Positions 14,920 to 15,658 of a stretch of DNA of 15,658 nucleotides are shown here, piece by piece. The DNA lies in the NCBI GenBank assembly GCA_021846485.1, contig JAJZWW010000026.1, positions 1-15,658 of the forward strand, in the 5' to 3' direction. The stretch is from Actinomycetes bacterium. GTDB lineage: Bacteria; Actinomycetota; Acidimicrobiia; Acidimicrobiales; Palsa-688. The notes beneath the pieces were generated by a model. The model searched no databases. It saw only the letters and a list, made by a program, of their open reading frames with translations, and was not told the origin of the DNA. The translations under genes and the position numbers were made by a program. The stretch's first letter is position 1. Each line of letters opens with the position of its first letter.

Positions 14920-15368
14920 TCTCAGGCCAGCTCCTCCGGCCGGGCGGCGAGTGTTGCATGCTCTCGGTGTCCTCGTGGCCGTGCACCGCGTTCCGCGGCC
15001 AGTGTCGTGACGCTCCTGACTCCGACCCGACCGGGGACCCCATGAGGTGGAGCCGGCGTAGTAGCTGGTAGCGGGGGAGTTTGGTGCCGGCCCTGGCGCC
15101 GCCGGGGAGGGCCCACTACGTTTCTCACCCGTACCAAGGCGTCCGTTGCTGGTGAGGCCGCTCCTGCGTTCCCGCCGCCGACCACGGGGTGGGAAGTGGT
15201 GCCCGCGACCTGACAAGCAGCGCACGCCTCCACGTAGGGGGCTCCCCGCCGCGGGGGTCCTCCGCTGCCGATCCACCCGACCGGACCCGGCCGGGCCGCT
15301 GCGGGTATCCACCCTTCGCGGTCCGCCCCGGATTACGGTCGACGACACCTGAAAGTAGGCCGAGGAGA
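14920..15368. other. 449-nt intergenic gap, no assignable gene
   Basis: I found no convincing coding frame, tRNA T-loop or known riboswitch motif here on either strand. The stretch holds several possible pairings: CTCACC/GGTGAG (about 15124-15156), GGTGCC/GGCGCC (about 15083-15100) and CCCCG-CCG-CGGGG (about 15244-15256). Base composition is slightly less biased than in the genes, with more A and T. A TACGGT box at 15334-15339 could serve the following gene. A minus-strand open frame at 14922-15233 has no recognisable features. Confidence 0.5.
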
Positions 15369-15377
15369 TTGACGACC

Positions 15378-15658
15378 GTGGTGCTGCTGGTCCTCGCGAT
15401 TGCCTGGGGTGGCGTGGCGGTGGCCTGGTTCCGTTCCCGGAGCCGGGGTTCGTTCGGCGACTCGGTCGGGATGTTCCATCGCCACCTGCACGTCCTCGAG
15501 CGCACGGCCCCGGCCACCCTCCAGCCGGCCAACCGGCTCCGTGGTCCGGTCGTGTCCCCCCTCCCGCTGTCGGCCCGCATGGCGAGCGTCTCACGCGGCG
15601 TCCCGGCGGGTCGACCGCCCGGCCGGCTCGACCGGGCGGGCCGCCCGACGGGCGGCGG
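15378..15658 (+). CDS. Single-pass membrane protein, 3'-truncated (possible GlpR/SepX-like)
   Basis: The frame is open to the window end. The start is likely GTG 15378, 10 nt after AGGAG (15363-15367); an upstream TTG at 15369 is almost on top of that sequence. About 93 residues are visible: a hydrophobic N-terminal segment (VVLLVLAIAWGGVAVAWF, roughly residues 1-18) with a short extracytoplasmic N-terminus, a basic RSRSRG stop-transfer, then SFGDSVGMFHRHLHVLERTAP and a Pro/Arg-rich, probably disordered, cytoplasmic stretch. This layout resembles the actinobacterial membrane proteins encoded near galU-moeA (M. tuberculosis Rv0996, corynebacterial GlpR, Streptomyces SepX), which act in cell division. 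The resemblance is in architecture and position, not in a motif I can verify. Confidence 0.7.
   Translation, partial: MVLLVLAIAWGGVAVAWFRSRSRGSFGDSVGMFHRHLHVLERTAPATLQPANRLRGPVVSPLPLSARMASVSRGVPAGRPPGRLDRAGRPTGG

Noticed and set aside
14922..15233. Minus-strand open frame of 103 codons in the gap.
   Set aside because: No domain, no ribosome-binding site, and composition unlike neighbouring genes; probably chance.
14920..15368. Search for a tRNA, tmRNA or RNase P RNA.
   Set aside because: No GGTTCRA-type T-loop, CCA end or conserved RNase P blocks on either strand.
13201..15594. A 797-residue open frame on the minus strand.
   Set aside because: It is the mirror of moaA and moaC, with low-complexity Arg/Gly/Asp composition and no recognisable domain.

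Overview
This is a very GC-rich, densely packed window. GTG starts, 4-bp ATGA/GTGA gene overlaps and nearly pure G/C third codon positions point to an actinobacterium. The gene set and a ruc/galU/moeA block resembling the Mycobacterium tuberculosis Rv0991c-Rv0994 neighbourhood fit this. An acidimicrobial lineage is my guess, not shown by the sequence. Nothing indicates a phage, plasmid or insertion sequence; this is mostly a chromosomal housekeeping and cofactor region.

Layout. (a) 1-2478: a tldD/pmbA (tldE) protease pair, with tldD cut by the window edge. (b) 2525-7248: a thiamin operon headed by a plausible promoter and a TPP riboswitch: thiE, thiO, thiS, thiG, a second ThiE/TenI-type gene, thiD, and a truncated tenA remnant. 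The thiazole branch (ThiO, ThiS, ThiG and probably the TenI-like protein), the HMP-P kinase and the coupling enzyme are present; thiC and thiF are not in the window. (c) 7291-9645: msrA with a leaderless-type promoter, then purK-purE. (d) 9646-9682: a hairpin between convergent units. (e) 10942-9706, minus strand: ruc (a zinc-ribbon FmdB/Ruc-type chaperone) followed 4 nt later by an MTA phosphorylase gene, with a CIRCE-type HrcA operator upstream of ruc. (f) 11042-13155: galU-moeA, overlapping by 4 nt. (g) 13201-14919: moaA and moaC, each with a TANNNT box 7-9 nt before the ATG. (h) 14920-15368: an unexplained 449-nt gap. (i) from about 15378: the start of a single-pass membrane protein that runs off the window.

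Most notable: the ruc gene combines a heat-shock operator with a Gly-Ser tail encoded by 13 perfect copies of a 6-bp repeat. ThiS ends Gly-Gly-Cys rather than Gly-Gly. tenA keeps only its N-terminal half. MoaC carries a roughly 60-residue low-complexity tail. The moeA gene and the terminal membrane-protein gene may correspond to the actinobacterial division pair Glp/GlpR (SepX-like). I saw no CRISPR array, tRNA, rRNA or obviously new defence system.
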